A stretch of 64,000 bases of DNA from Pseudonocardia sediminis (GCF_004217185.1 NZ_SHKL01000001.1:4586001-4650000), one strand, 5' to 3'. Counted from the stretch's first letter, positions 8,056 to 17,595 are shown. Notes: a model not told the origin generated them from the letters alone. Made by a program: numbers and translations.

Positions 8056-10518
8056 GTGCCCGCCACCCCCGCGCACACCGTCGACGAGAACCTGCTGACC
8101 GACCTGATCGGCCGGCTCGACCTGGACCGCAAGGTCGCGCTGCTGACCGGCGCCGACTTCTGGTCGACCGCCGCCGAGCCCGCGATCGGGCTGCGCGCGA
8201 TGGTGCTCTCCGACGGCCCGGCGGGCGTCCGCGGGACCAGCTTCGACGAGCGCGACCCGTCGCTGTCGCTGCCGTCGTCGACCGCGCTGGGTGCGACCTG
8301 GGACCCGCAGCTGGCCCGGCGCTACGGCTCCGCGCTGGGCGCCGAGGCGCGGCGCCAGCACGCCGACGTCGTCCTCGGCCCGACGATCAACCTGCACCGC
8401 ACGCCGTTCGGCGGGCGGCACTTCGAGTCGTTCTCCGAGGACCCGCTGCTCACCGCGGAGCTCGCGGCGGGCTACGTCGAGGGGATGCAGGCCCACGGCG
8501 TCGCGGCCACGCCGAAGCACTACGTCGCCAACGACGCCGAGTCGGAGCGGTTCACCGTCGACAACCGGGTCGACGAGCGTTCCCTGCGCGAGCTCTACCT
8601 GGCCGCGTTCGAGCCGGCGGTCACCCGCGCCCACGCCTGGGCGCTGATGTCGGCCTACAACTCCGTCAACGGCACGACGATGAGCGAGAACCCGTTGCTG
8701 ACCTCGCCTCTGCACGACGAGTGGGGCTTCGACGGGCTGGTCATGTCCGACTGGGGCGCGGTCCGGACCACCGAGGCCTCGGCGAACGCCGCGCAGCACC
8801 TGGTCATGCCCGGACCGCGGAGCACCTGGGGCCCGGCGCTGGCCGAGGCCGTCCGGGCCGGTCGGGTGCCGACCGACGTCGTCGACGAGAAGCTGCGACG
8901 CCTGCTGCGCCTGGCCGCGCGGGTCGGCGCGCTCGAGGGCGTCGAGCCCGCGGTGGCCCAGGCCCCGCCCGCCGAGGACGGGCGCGCGCTGGCCCGGTCG
9001 CTGTCGGCGGCGGGCATGGTGATGGTCCGCAACGGTCGTCACGGCGCAGGGGAGCTCCCCTGGGGCGCCGGCCGGCTCGGCTCGGTCGCGGTGATCGGGC
9101 ACAACGCGTCGCTGGCGCGGGTGCAGGGCGGCGGGAGCGCCACCGTCCGGCCGGCCGCGATCGTCTCCCCGCTGGAGGGGTTGCGCGCCGCGCTCGGTGA
9201 CGACGTCGTGCGGTACCGGCTCGGTGCGCAGGTCGCCGAAGGCGTGCAGCCCCTCGCCCCCGCGTCGATCACGAACCCGGCCACCGGCGAGCCCGGTCTG
9301 CGCGCGGTGTTCCGCGACGCCGGCGGCGCCGAGCTGCGCACCGAGGACCGGACGGCGGCGTCGCTGATCTGGATGGGCCCGGAGATCCCGGCCGGCACCG
9401 ACCACGTCGAGCTGCACGCGCGCTGGGTCGCCACGCCCGGGACGCACCGGCTCGGCGCGGCCGCGGTCGGCGGCGTGGCCCTCGACGTCGACGGCGCGAC
9501 CGTGCTCGACACCGAGGCCGTCCTGACCGGCGACGAGGGCCCCGGCGCGGAGATCTTCGAGGCGCCCTCGGTCAGCGCGCCGGTGACCGTCGGCGGCGAG
9601 CCGGCCGAGCTGGTGCTGCGCTTCCGCCCGCGCGGCGGCGGCACGCTCGCGATCGTCGCGGTGACCCTCGGCGAGGAGCTCGTCGTCCACGACCCGGACG
9701 CCGAGATCGCCGCCGCGGCGGCGCTGGCCGCGGAGTCCGACGTCGCGCTGGTCGTCGTCGGCACGAACGACCGCATCGAGAGCGAGGGCTTCGACCGGAC
9801 GTCGCTGGCCCTGCCCGGGCACCAGGACGCGCTGGTCCGGGCCGTCGCCGCGGCGAACCCGCGAACGGTCGTGCTGGTCAACTCCGGCTCGCCGGTGCTG
9901 CTGCCGTGGCGCGACGATGTCGCCGCGGTGCTGCTGGGCTGGTTCGGCGGGGAGCGCTTCGGCGAGGCCGTCGCGGACGTGCTGCTCGGCGCCGTCGAGC
10001 CCGGCGGCCGGTTGCCCACGACCTGGCCGGCGACCGGCACCGAGAAGGCCGTCCTCTCCGGGGTCCCCGCCGACGGGACGCTGCGCTACGAGGAGGGCGT
10101 CCACGTCGGGCACCGCAACTGGCTGCGCACCGGCGAGACCCCGGCCTACCCGTTCGGTCACGGCCTGGGCTACACCACCTGGACCCTCGACGCCGCGACC
10201 GCCGGAGCGCCCACGTCCGACGGCGGCGTCAGCGCCGAGGTCACGCTGACGAACACCGGCACCCGCACCGGACGTCAGGTCGTGCAGGCCTACCTCTCCC
10301 GTGACGGCGGTGACGTCGACCGGCCCGCCCGGTGGCTCGCCGGCTGGACGGTCGTCGACGCCGGGCCGGGCGCGACGACCGTCACCGTGCCGATCTCAGC
10401 ACGCGCCTTCCAGCACTGGAGCCCGGTCGGCTGGGCCACCGAACCGGGCACGTTCACGCTGCACGTCGGCTTCTCCGTCGCCGACACCCCGCTCACCGCC
10501 GAGATCCTCTGCGGTTGA
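8056..10518 (+). CDS. Glycoside hydrolase family 3 beta-glucosidase
   Basis: 820 aa. The GH3 N-terminal TIM-barrel carries the nucleophile in VMSDWGAV (Asp232). An (alpha/beta)6 C-terminal domain contains a PA14-like insert (about residues 410-540) and the acid/base region SEGFDRTSLALPG (Glu577). A fibronectin-III-like domain closes the protein. This order is typical of plant-polysaccharide or glycoside-degrading beta-glucosidases. The GTG start at 8056 is chosen because GAGGAGG lies 5 nt upstream. No signal peptide, so it probably acts on imported di- or oligosaccharides or aryl glucosides in the cytosol. Confidence 0.93.
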   Translation: MPATPAHTVDENLLTDLIGRLDLDRKVALLTGADFWSTAAEPAIGLRAMVLSDGPAGVRGTSFDERDPSLSLPSSTALGATWDPQLARRYGSALGAEARRQHADVVLGPTINLHRTPFGGRHFESFSEDPLLTAELAAGYVEGMQAHGVAATPKHYVANDAESERFTVDNRVDERSLRELYLAAFEPAVTRAHAWALMSAYNSVNGTTMSENPLLTSPLHDEWGFDGLVMSDWGAVRTTEASANAAQHLVMPGPRSTWGPALAEAVRAGRVPTDVVDEKLRRLLRLAARVGALEGVEPAVAQAPPAEDGRALARSLSAAGMVMVRNGRHGAGELPWGAGRLGSVAVIGHNASLARVQGGGSATVRPAAIVSPLEGLRAALGDDVVRYRLGAQVAEGVQPLAPASITNPATGEPGLRAVFRDAGGAELRTEDRTAASLIWMGPEIPAGTDHVELHARWVATPGTHRLGAAAVGGVALDVDGATVLDTEAVLTGDEGPGAEIFEAPSVSAPVTVGGEPAELVLRFRPRGGGTLAIVAVTLGEELVVHDPDAEIAAAAALAAESDVALVVVGTNDRIESEGFDRTSLALPGHQDALVRAVAAANPRTVVLVNSGSPVLLPWRDDVAAVLLGWFGGERFGEAVADVLLGAVEPGGRLPTTWPATGTEKAVLSGVPADGTLRYEEGVHVGHRNWLRTGETPAYPFGHGLGYTTWTLDAATAGAPTSDGGVSAEVTLTNTGTRTGRQVVQAYLSRDGGDVDRPARWLAGWTVVDAGPGATTVTVPISARAFQHWSPVGWATEPGTFTLHVGFSVADTPLTAEILCG

Positions 10519-10526
10519 CGCCCCCC

Positions 10527-10566
10527 GTGCGCGGATATCGCTGCCCTGGCAGCGATATCCGCGCAC
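10527..10566 (+). terminator. Perfect 19-bp-stem hairpin
   Basis: Arms 10527-10545 and 10548-10566 are fully complementary with only CT between them, 8 nt after the GH3 stop. There is no U tract, so it is a strong intrinsic hairpin of unproven terminator function. It may also act as a transcript-stabilising element. Confidence 0.6.
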
Positions 10567-10672
10567 GACCCCCGGTACCGGGGCGCACGGGCGCCACGGG
10601 TGCCACGGGTGGGCGGAGCCGCGGGGCCGCGTGACAGGCTCGGGGCCCGCGCCGATCCTCCGGAGGACGTCC

Positions 10673-11455
10673 ATGGCCACCGACTCACCCGTCACCGTCG
10701 AGCGGACCGACGGGCTCGCCGTCGTCACCGTCGACGCACCGCCGTTGAACCTGTTCGACGGGCCGATGGGCACCGGCCTCGTCGCCGCGATCGACGAGCT
10801 GGAGAGGAGCGCACCGCGGGCGGTGCTGTTCCGGTTCGAGGGGAAGACGGTCACCGGCGGGGTGGACGTGCGGGTGTTCGAGCCGCTCGACGCGGCGGGG
10901 GCCACCGGCCTGTTCACCGCACTCGTGACGATCTCCCAGCGGGTCGCCGCGCTGCCCTGTCCCACCGTGTTCGCCGCCCACGGCACGACCCTGACCTGGG
11001 GCTTCGAGCTGGCGCTGGCGTGCGACCTGATCCTGGCCACGGACAAGGCGAAGTTCGGGCTCGTCGAGGCCACCGTCGGGCTGTCCCCCGCGATGGGCGG
11101 CACCCAGCGCCTCGCCGAACGCGCCGGCACCGGACGGGCGCGCGAGTTCGTGATGACCGGTGACCTCTACGACGCCGCGACGATGCACTCCTGGGGCGTG
11201 GTCAACCGCGTGCTGCCGGTCGACGGGTTCGACGGCGAGGCCCGCGCCCTGGCACACCGGCTCTCCTCCGGCCCGACGGTCGCGCACGCCGTGACCAAGA
11301 ACGTCCTGCGTTCCTATCTCGACGGCGGTGTCGCCAAGGCCGACGCCGACGTCCCCGCCCTCGCCGGAGAGCTCTTCGCCACCGAGGACCTGCGCAACGC
11401 CGTGCAGACCTTCCTCACGATCGGCCCAGGCCACTCCGTGTTCGAAGGACGCTGA
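10673..11455 (+). CDS. Enoyl-CoA hydratase/isomerase family protein
   Basis: 260 aa crotonase-fold protein. It has the ClpP/crotonase core with an oxyanion-hole segment (KTVTGGVDVRVFEP), a second one near TTLTWGFELALACDL, and the GLVEATVGLSPAMGGTQRL region. In classic hydratases the catalytic Glu pair lies in the last two; here the pattern is partly conserved, so hydratase versus isomerase/other crotonase chemistry is open. It probably acts on an acyl-CoA in the cytosol. GGAGG lies about 7 nt before the ATG. It appears monocistronic. Confidence 0.85.
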   Translation: MATDSPVTVERTDGLAVVTVDAPPLNLFDGPMGTGLVAAIDELERSAPRAVLFRFEGKTVTGGVDVRVFEPLDAAGATGLFTALVTISQRVAALPCPTVFAAHGTTLTWGFELALACDLILATDKAKFGLVEATVGLSPAMGGTQRLAERAGTGRAREFVMTGDLYDAATMHSWGVVNRVLPVDGFDGEARALAHRLSSGPTVAHAVTKNVLRSYLDGGVAKADADVPALAGELFATEDLRNAVQTFLTIGPGHSVFEGR

Positions 11456-11573
11456 GCGACTGCCGGAAACGACACGTCACCGGATCAGGTGAAGATAGTG
11501 TCGAGCTGACATATTTCGACCCCGATCGCCGACACAACTGTTGTCGGACAACGCAAACGATCGGGGAACCACG

Positions 11574-11891
11574 ATGGGCAACAGCTTCGGCCGAACCACG
11601 GACACCCGGACGACGGGTGCCGGCACGGCAGACGACACGCGGCCGATCCCGGCCGTCACAATCCCGGAACAGCGCTCGGCCCCGCCGCGGAGCCCGGCCC
11701 CGCCGCGGACCGACGACCCGTCGGACGGGGCTCCGGCCACCGGCGTGCACTACTGCCGCTGCGGGCACGACGCCGACGCGCACGAGCACTTCCGCGCCGG
11801 CAGTGAGTGCGCGACCTGCGACTGCGCCCGCTACCGCACCACGAGCGGGCTCGCCGCCCTGCTGACCTTCACCACCCGCCGCGGCCGGTGA
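11574..11891 (+). CDS. Small Cys/His-rich (zinc-binding) protein
   Basis: 105 aa. A disordered, Thr/Pro-rich N-terminus precedes a compact metal-site pattern CRCGH-x4-HEH-x4-GxxCxxCxC followed by RYR, which looks like a one-zinc knuckle found in small actinobacterial proteins of unknown function. GGGGAA precedes the ATG. A TTG at 11541 is an alternative start but would overlap an 11-bp odd palindrome ACAACTGTTGT (11534-11544) that could be an operator. Confidence 0.65.
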   Translation: MGNSFGRTTDTRTTGAGTADDTRPIPAVTIPEQRSAPPRSPAPPRTDDPSDGAPATGVHYCRCGHDADAHEHFRAGSECATCDCARYRTTSGLAALLTFTTRRGR

Positions 11892-11917
11892 TCCCGGCCC
11901 CGGCCCGACGACCGGGC

Positions 11918-11966
11918 CACTCGCGAACCACGACGAGCGTCGTACGCCCGTCGTGGTTCACGAGTG
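11918..11966. terminator. Bidirectional hairpin terminator
   Basis: Long near-perfect inverted repeat between convergent genes: CACTCG then GAACCACGACG on the left, CGTCGTGGTTC then CGAGTG on the right, around a ~13-nt loop. It lies 26 bp after the zinc-protein stop and 11 bp from the GMC oxidoreductase stop. Confidence 0.65.
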
Positions 11967-11977
11967 CCACGGGAGGA

Positions 11978-13552
11978 TCAGCCGGAGTGCGCGGCCTTCA
12001 GCAGGTCGGAGGCCTTCTCCCCGATCATCATGGTCGTGATGTTCGGGTTGATCGCCGGCAGGAACGGCAGGGCCGACCCGTCGGCGACGCGCAGGTTCTG
12101 CACCCCACGCACGCGCAGCTGCGGGTCCAGGACGGCCGTCGGGTCGTCGTCGGTGCCCATCTTGGCCGTGCAGGCCGGGTGGTAGACGGTGTTGTGGGTC
12201 TTCATCAGGTAGTCGGCCAGGTCGTCGTCGGTGACGGCGTCCGGACCCGGGGCCAGCTCGGAGGCGATCCACTCCTTGAGCGCGGGCTGCTCGGCGATCC
12301 GCCGGGCCAGGCGCACCCCTTCGATCATGACGGCCATGTCGTGGCCCTCGGGGTCGGTGAAGTACCGCGGGTCGACCCGGGCCCGGTCACGGAAGTCCCG
12401 CGTGCGCAGCCGGACCGTGCCGCGGGAGCGCCCACGGGTGACGTTCGGCGTCAGACAGAACCCGTTGTCGGTGGTCGGGTAGCCGTGGCGGACCGTGTTC
12501 AGGTCGAACGGCACCGAGCCGTAGTGCATCATCAGGTCCGGCCGGTCCAGTGACGGGTCGGTGCGGTGGAACAGCCCGATCTCCCACCACTGTGTGGACT
12601 CGGTGACCATCGGCTTCGCCGCGTCCCACATCACCAGGCCCTCGACGTGGTCGTCGAGGTTGGACCCGACGCCCGGGGAGTCCACCCGGACGTCGATCCC
12701 GAACTCGCGCAGGTGCGACGCCGGCCCGATGCCCGAGAGCATCAGCAGCTTCGGGGTGTCGATCGCGCCCGCGGCGAGGATCACCTCGCGGTCGGCCGTC
12801 ACGGTCTCCCGGCCCGGCCCGATCCCCCGCTGGTACTCCACACCGGTGGCCTTCGTGCCCTCGAACAGCACCTGGGAGGCCCAGCAGTCGGTGCGGACCT
12901 CCAGGTTCGGACGCGAGTCCATGACCGGGTGCAGGTAGGCGTGCGACGACGACGCGCGCGTCCCGTCCGGGAATCGGTTGACCTGGAAGAACCCGGCGCC
13001 CTCGGTGACGGTCGTGCCCTCGTTGAACCGCACCGTCGGCAGGCCCGCCCCGGCCGCCGCCTCGAGCAGCGCGACGCCGCACGGGTCGTTCGGCGGGATC
13101 TGCATGAGGTTGACCGGGCCGGAGCGGCCGTGGCCCTCCCACTCCCCGTCGTTGGTCTCCAGCCGCGCGATCAGCGGCCAGCACTCGTCGGCGCTCCACC
13201 CGGTCAGACCGGAGGCCGCCCACTCGTCGAGGTCCTCGCGCGGGGTCCAGAACGCGATGCACGAGTTGTGCGACGAGCACCCGCCGAGCACCTTGGCCCG
13301 GGCGTGGCGCATGTGGGAGTTCCCGCGCTCCTGCGGCTCGATCGGATAGTCCCAGTCGTAGCCGGAGTCGAGCAGGTTCATCCAGTCCGAGAGCTGCAGG
13401 ATGGCGGGGTCACCGACATCGGACGGCCCCGCCTCCAGCAGCAGCACCGACACGGACGGGTCCTCGGACAGCCGCGCGGCCAGCGCGCAGCCGCCGGACC
13501 CGCCGCCGACGATCACGTAGTCGAAGCGCTGCGCCGCCGGATCCGGGGTCAT
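11978..13552 (-). CDS. GMC oxidoreductase, choline-dehydrogenase-like
   Basis: 524 aa FAD-dependent glucose-methanol-choline oxidoreductase. It has the dinucleotide fold VIVGGGSGGCALAARL at residues 13-28, a GMC signature 1 RAKVLGGCSSHNSCIAFW, signature 2 GAIDTPKLLMLSGIG and the C-terminal active-site region YHPACTAKMG followed by NPNITTMMIGEKASDLL. It likely oxidises an alcohol such as choline to the aldehyde used by the aldehyde dehydrogenase two genes upstream. The ATG overlaps the permease stop (ATGA), so it is the last gene of a three-gene operon. The exact substrate is inferred from context. Confidence 0.88.
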   Translation of the reverse strand: MTPDPAAQRFDYVIVGGGSGGCALAARLSEDPSVSVLLLEAGPSDVGDPAILQLSDWMNLLDSGYDWDYPIEPQERGNSHMRHARAKVLGGCSSHNSCIAFWTPREDLDEWAASGLTGWSADECWPLIARLETNDGEWEGHGRSGPVNLMQIPPNDPCGVALLEAAAGAGLPTVRFNEGTTVTEGAGFFQVNRFPDGTRASSSHAYLHPVMDSRPNLEVRTDCWASQVLFEGTKATGVEYQRGIGPGRETVTADREVILAAGAIDTPKLLMLSGIGPASHLREFGIDVRVDSPGVGSNLDDHVEGLVMWDAAKPMVTESTQWWEIGLFHRTDPSLDRPDLMMHYGSVPFDLNTVRHGYPTTDNGFCLTPNVTRGRSRGTVRLRTRDFRDRARVDPRYFTDPEGHDMAVMIEGVRLARRIAEQPALKEWIASELAPGPDAVTDDDLADYLMKTHNTVYHPACTAKMGTDDDPTAVLDPQLRVRGVQNLRVADGSALPFLPAINPNITTMMIGEKASDLLKAAHSG

Positions 13553-15105
13553 ACGGTCCCTCCCATTCCCTGCTCCATCTCCTTCGCCTTGTGCTCGGGC
13601 AGGCAGCCCAGGTGGTGACGCCCGCGCAGCAGGAACCAGCTCAGCCCGGCCAGCGCGATGATCCCGATGAAGATGAACGCGATGTAGGACAGCCAGCCCG
13701 AGCCGTAGACGTCCTCCCGGGGCCACGCCAGGTTGATCGCCATCCCGGCGCCCCAGAGCACCGCCAGTATGTTCACGGGCAGCCCGATCCGGCCCATCGA
13801 GAAGTACTTCACGCCCGTCCCGTCCGGGTCCGGCCACTCCCCGCGCAGGCGCTTGAGAAGCATCGGGATGGTGACCAGCAGGTAGGCGATGTAGATCATG
13901 ATGATCGCGACGCTGGTGACGGCCGTGAACACCTCGGGGACGCCGATGTTGGCGACCAGGATGAGGATCGCGACGATGCCGACGATCACCGCCGGGATCA
14001 CCGGCGTCTTGCGGACCGGGTCGATCCGCGCCAGCGTCGAGCCGGCCGGGAGCGCGTTGTCCCGGGCCATCGCGAACATCAGCCGGATGGCGGCGGTGTG
14101 TACCGCGAGCAGGCAGACGATGACGGCGATGCTGATCGTGATCAGGAACAGCCGCCCGACGGTGCCGCCGAGCACCTGCAGCAGCACCATCTGCCCGCCG
14201 CCGTTCTTCTCCCCCAGCGCCGGGTCGGCCAGGTTCGGGGCGGCCAGGATGATCAGCAGCAGGATCAGCCCGCCGATCACGAACGACGCGACGACCGCGC
14301 GCAGGATCGCCGACGGCGCCGTGCGGCGCGGGTCGACCGTCTCCTCGCCGAGCGAGGACGCGGTGTCGAAGCCGTACATCACGTAGGCCGAGGCGAGCGC
14401 GGCGACGAGGAAGATGCCGAAGTAGCCGCCCGGCGCGCCCTCGCCCAGGCCCTGGGTGTCGAACAGCACCGACGGCGGGTTGACGATGTTGAACGCCAGC
14501 GCGACGACGATCGCCACGGCCGCGATGAGCTCGATGAACACGCCGGTCGAGTTGATCCGGGCCATCAGCTTGACGCCGATCGCGTTGATCACCGTGGTGA
14601 ACACGATCAGGATCGCGCCGAGCAGCACGCCGTTGACGGCGGCGTCGTTCGCGTCCGAGGCGTCGCCGATCAGCTGGAAGCCCGACCAGATCTGCGGGAA
14701 CGTCAGCTGCGCGGCCAGCGCGACCGCGGCCAGCGAGACCACCGAGGCGGTGAACATCATCCAGCCGGCCATCCACGACACCGTCGGCCCGGCCAGGCGC
14801 TTGGACCAGTTGTAGACCGAGCCCGCGACCGGGTAGCGCCCGGCCAGCTCGGCGAAGGACAGCGCGACCATGAACTGGCCGAGGAACACCATCGGCCACG
14901 ACCACCAGTAGGCCGCGCCGCCGGTGCCGAAACCGAAGTAGAATAGCTGGAACGTGCCGGTCAGGATCGAGATGTAGCTGATCCCGGCCGCGAAGCTGGC
15001 GAACTTGCCGATGCTGCGGTCCAGCGTCTGGCTGTAGCCGAAGTCGGCGAGCCCGTCGTCCGGGCTCTGCTTCGAATCCGGCGGTGGTGCCTCGGTACTG
15101 CTCAT
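13549..15105 (-). CDS. APC family permease (amino acid/choline type)
   Basis: 518 aa with about 12 transmembrane helices and the APC-superfamily opening ISYISILTGTFQLF and the AELAGRYPVAGSVYNW motif typical of amino acid/polyamine/choline or ethanolamine permeases. It probably imports the amine that the flanking aldehyde dehydrogenase and GMC enzyme oxidise. The ATG at 15105 has GGGAGGT 5 nt upstream; a GTG one codon earlier is possible. The stop overlaps the GMC start. Confidence 0.9.
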   Translation of the reverse strand: MSSTEAPPPDSKQSPDDGLADFGYSQTLDRSIGKFASFAAGISYISILTGTFQLFYFGFGTGGAAYWWSWPMVFLGQFMVALSFAELAGRYPVAGSVYNWSKRLAGPTVSWMAGWMMFTASVVSLAAVALAAQLTFPQIWSGFQLIGDASDANDAAVNGVLLGAILIVFTTVINAIGVKLMARINSTGVFIELIAAVAIVVALAFNIVNPPSVLFDTQGLGEGAPGGYFGIFLVAALASAYVMYGFDTASSLGEETVDPRRTAPSAILRAVVASFVIGGLILLLIILAAPNLADPALGEKNGGGQMVLLQVLGGTVGRLFLITISIAVIVCLLAVHTAAIRLMFAMARDNALPAGSTLARIDPVRKTPVIPAVIVGIVAILILVANIGVPEVFTAVTSVAIIMIYIAYLLVTIPMLLKRLRGEWPDPDGTGVKYFSMGRIGLPVNILAVLWGAGMAINLAWPREDVYGSGWLSYIAFIFIGIIALAGLSWFLLRGRHHLGCLPEHKAKEMEQGMGGTV

Positions 15106-15146
15106 CACAGACCTCCCGTGATCAACATGCGCTGAATCTCACTCCG

Positions 15147-16619
15147 CTAGCTGCGTCCGGTGAACCAGCGCTGGGGCTCCGGCGCGGTGTTCGTCCAGAC
15201 GTGCTTGATCTCCTGGTACTCCGCCAGCCCGGTCGGCCCGAGCTCGCGGCCGTTGCCGGAGCGACCCATGCCGCCCCACTCCGCGCCGGGCACGTAGGGG
15301 TGGAAGTCGTTGATCCAGACGGTGCCGTGCCGCAGCCCGGACGCCACCCGCTGGGCGACGGTCATGTCCCGGGTGAACACCCCGCCGGCCAGGCCGTAGT
15401 CGGTGTCGTTGCCGAGCGCGATGGCCTCGTCGACGGTCGTGAAGCGCTCCACGGTCATGATCGGGCCGAACGTCTCCTCGCGGATGACGCGCATGTCCCG
15501 GGTGACGCCGGTGAGCACGGTCGGGCGGTAGAAGTAGCCGTCTCGCAGGGCCGGGTCGTCCGGGCGGCGCCCGCCGCAGCGCACGGTGGCGCCCTCGCTG
15601 CGCGCCGACTCCACGAAGTTCTCGATCTTCGCCAGGTGCGCGGCGGAGACCAGCGGGCCGACCTCCACGCCGTCGTCGAGGCCGTTGCCCAGGCGGATCC
15701 GGTCCGCGCGCCTCACGACCTCGTCGACGAGACGGTCGTGCAGCGAGTCCTCGACGATCAGCCGCGCGCCGGCCGAGCAGACCTGCCCGGAGTGCAGGAA
15801 CACCGCGAGCATCGCGTAGTCCACGGCCAGCTCGAAGTCGGTGTCGGCGAAGATGATGTTGGGGTTCTTGCCGCCGAGCTCGACCGCGGTGCGCTTCACC
15901 GTCTCGGCCGAGGCCCGGATGATCGCCTGCCCGGTGGTCAGTCCGCCGGTGAAGCTGACCATGTCGACGTCGGTGTGCTCGGTCAGCGGGGCGCCGACGG
16001 TCGGGCCGTCGCCGAGCACGATGTTCACGACGCCGGCCGGGATCCCGGCCTCCTCGCAGAGCTTCACCAGGTGGATCGACGTCAGCGGGGTGACCTCGCT
16101 GGGCTTGATCACCATGGTGTTGCCGGCGGCGACCGCGGGCGCGACCTTCCAGGACAGCTGCAGCAGCGGGTAGTTCCACGGCGTGATCAGGGCGCACACC
16201 CCGACCGGCTCGTGCACGATCCGGGAGACCACGGTCGGCTGCCCGGTGTCGACGATCCGCCCGGCGTCCTTGTCGGCGAGGCCCGCGTAGTAGCGGAACA
16301 CCGAGGTGACGTCGTCGACGTCGATCCGGCTCTCGGCCAGCGTCTTGCCGGTGTCGAGGGTCTCCAGTCGCGCGATCTCCTCCTTGTCGCGCACCAGGAG
16401 CTCGGCGATCCGGCCCAGGATCGCGCCGCGCTCACCGGTCGAGGTGGAACGCCACGGCCCGGAGTCGAACGCGGCGCGGGCCGCGGCGACGGCGCGCTCG
16501 ACGTCGTCGGGGCCCGCCTGGTCGACGTCGGTCACGACGCTCGCGTCGAAGGGGTTGATGACGGGCGCGGTTCCGCCCGACCCGGTGGTCCAGGATCCGT
16601 CGATGTAGAGACTCGGCAC
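15147..16619 (-). CDS. Aldehyde dehydrogenase, betaine-aldehyde type
   Basis: 490 aa NAD(P)+-dependent aldehyde dehydrogenase. Visible landmarks are the cofactor loop ITPWNYPLLQLSWKVAPA, KPSEVTP, the catalytic Glu in VELGGKNPNI and catalytic Cys281 in HSGQVCSAGARL, then EETFGPIMTV. Together with the GMC oxidoreductase it would convert an alcohol through its aldehyde to an acid, for example choline to glycine betaine (inference). The GTG start at 16619 is preferred (GGAGAG upstream). First gene of the operon, 41 bp ahead of the permease and divergent from the IclR regulator. Confidence 0.9.
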   Translation of the reverse strand: MPSLYIDGSWTTGSGGTAPVINPFDASVVTDVDQAGPDDVERAVAAARAAFDSGPWRSTSTGERGAILGRIAELLVRDKEEIARLETLDTGKTLAESRIDVDDVTSVFRYYAGLADKDAGRIVDTGQPTVVSRIVHEPVGVCALITPWNYPLLQLSWKVAPAVAAGNTMVIKPSEVTPLTSIHLVKLCEEAGIPAGVVNIVLGDGPTVGAPLTEHTDVDMVSFTGGLTTGQAIIRASAETVKRTAVELGGKNPNIIFADTDFELAVDYAMLAVFLHSGQVCSAGARLIVEDSLHDRLVDEVVRRADRIRLGNGLDDGVEVGPLVSAAHLAKIENFVESARSEGATVRCGGRRPDDPALRDGYFYRPTVLTGVTRDMRVIREETFGPIMTVERFTTVDEAIALGNDTDYGLAGGVFTRDMTVAQRVASGLRHGTVWINDFHPYVPGAEWGGMGRSGNGRELGPTGLAEYQEIKHVWTNTAPEPQRWFTGRS

Positions 16620-16691
16620 GCCGGAACTCTCCACCCGGCAACGATGCAGCGCAAGGCACGTGCGGGGTCGGGTGGCGACGGCCACCGAGGT

Positions 16692-16708
16692 GTGTCCGAT
16701 CCGGACAC
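16692..16708. promoter_or_regulatory. 7-3-7 palindromic operator
   Basis: GTGTCCG-ATC-CGGACAC lies in the spacer between the divergent aldehyde dehydrogenase operon and the IclR gene, 73 bp from the former start and 68 bp from the latter. A shorter palindrome TGACGTCA (16753-16760) sits next to the IclR start. Likely the IclR regulator's site, controlling both directions. Confidence 0.5.
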
Positions 16709-16775
16709 GTCACCGGGACCCGGGGCTCTGCGGCGTCATCGGGTCGACACGGTGACGTCACGTTATGGTTGCGCC

Positions 16776-17552
16776 ATGAGCAACCCGGAGCGCACACGGG
16801 AGAGCGGGGTCCAGTCGGTGGACCGGGCGATCAGCGTGCTGGAGATCCTCGCGCGCCGCGGCGAGGCCGGGGTGAGCGAGCTCGCCACCGAGCTCGAGGT
16901 GCACAAGTCCACGGCGTTCCGCCTCCTCGGGGCACTGGAGGGGCGTGGCCTGGCCGAGCAGATCGGCGACCGCGGCAAGTACCGGCTCGGCTTCGGCCTG
17001 ATCCCGCTGGCCGGCCGCGTGTCCGAGCGCCTCGAGGTCACCCAGCAGGGCCGGTCGATGTGCGAGGAGCTCGCCTCCGAGCTCGGCGAGACCGTGAACA
17101 TCGCGATCCTGGACCAGGGCGTCGCGGTGAACGTGGACCAGGCGCGCGGCCCGTCGACCGTGACCACCTACAACTGGCTCGGGCGCATCACACCGCTGCA
17201 CAGCACGTCGAGCGGCAAGATCCTGCTGGCCGCGGCGGAGCCGGCGGACCGGGACCGGTTGCTGACCGACCTCGAGCGCACCACCCCGCGCACGCTCGTC
17301 ACCCCGGCCAGGCTCACCGCCGAGCTCGACGACGTCCGGACCCAGGGCTACGCCTGGGCACTGGAGGAGTACGAGGTCGGGCTCAACGCCGTGGCCGCGC
17401 CGATCCGCGACCACTCGGGCTCGGTCGTCGCCGCGCTGTCGGTGTCCGGGCCGGCCTACCGGCTCCCGCCGGACCGGATCGAGGCGATCACGCCGGCCGT
17501 CGTCGCCGGGGCCGCCGAGATCAGCCGCCGGATGGGGCACTGGGTGCGCTGA
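16776..17552 (+). CDS. IclR family transcriptional regulator
   Basis: 258 aa. N-terminal winged HTH (about residues 12-75; SVDRAISVLEILARRG, VSELATELEVHKSTAFRLL) and a C-terminal GAF-like effector domain with the family's PLHSTSSGKILLAA and YEVGLNAVAAPIRDHSG regions. It is divergent from the permease/dehydrogenase operon and probably controls it in response to the imported substrate or a catabolite. A TATGGT hexamer lies close to the ATG and there is no Shine-Dalgarno, so a very short leader or leaderless transcript is possible. Confidence 0.92.
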   Translation: MSNPERTRESGVQSVDRAISVLEILARRGEAGVSELATELEVHKSTAFRLLGALEGRGLAEQIGDRGKYRLGFGLIPLAGRVSERLEVTQQGRSMCEELASELGETVNIAILDQGVAVNVDQARGPSTVTTYNWLGRITPLHSTSSGKILLAAAEPADRDRLLTDLERTTPRTLVTPARLTAELDDVRTQGYAWALEEYEVGLNAVAAPIRDHSGSVVAALSVSGPAYRLPPDRIEAITPAVVAGAAEISRRMGHWVR

Positions 17553-17595
17553 TCCGCCGTGCGATGATCGCGCACCCTGCGCAACAGCGCGGGGT

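Noticed and set aside
7891-10161. Long minus-strand frame opposite the GH3 gene
   Set aside because: Shadow of the GH3 coding sequence; no domain, no ribosome site.
13553-14905. Long upstream extension of the GMC frame into the permease gene
   Set aside because: It is the out-of-frame shadow of the permease; the true start has ATGA coupling at 13552.
15084-16775. Long plus-strand open frame opposite the aldehyde dehydrogenase
   Set aside because: His/Arg/Gly/Val/Asp-rich translation typical of antisense shadow in high-GC DNA; only its end (16776 onward) is the IclR gene.
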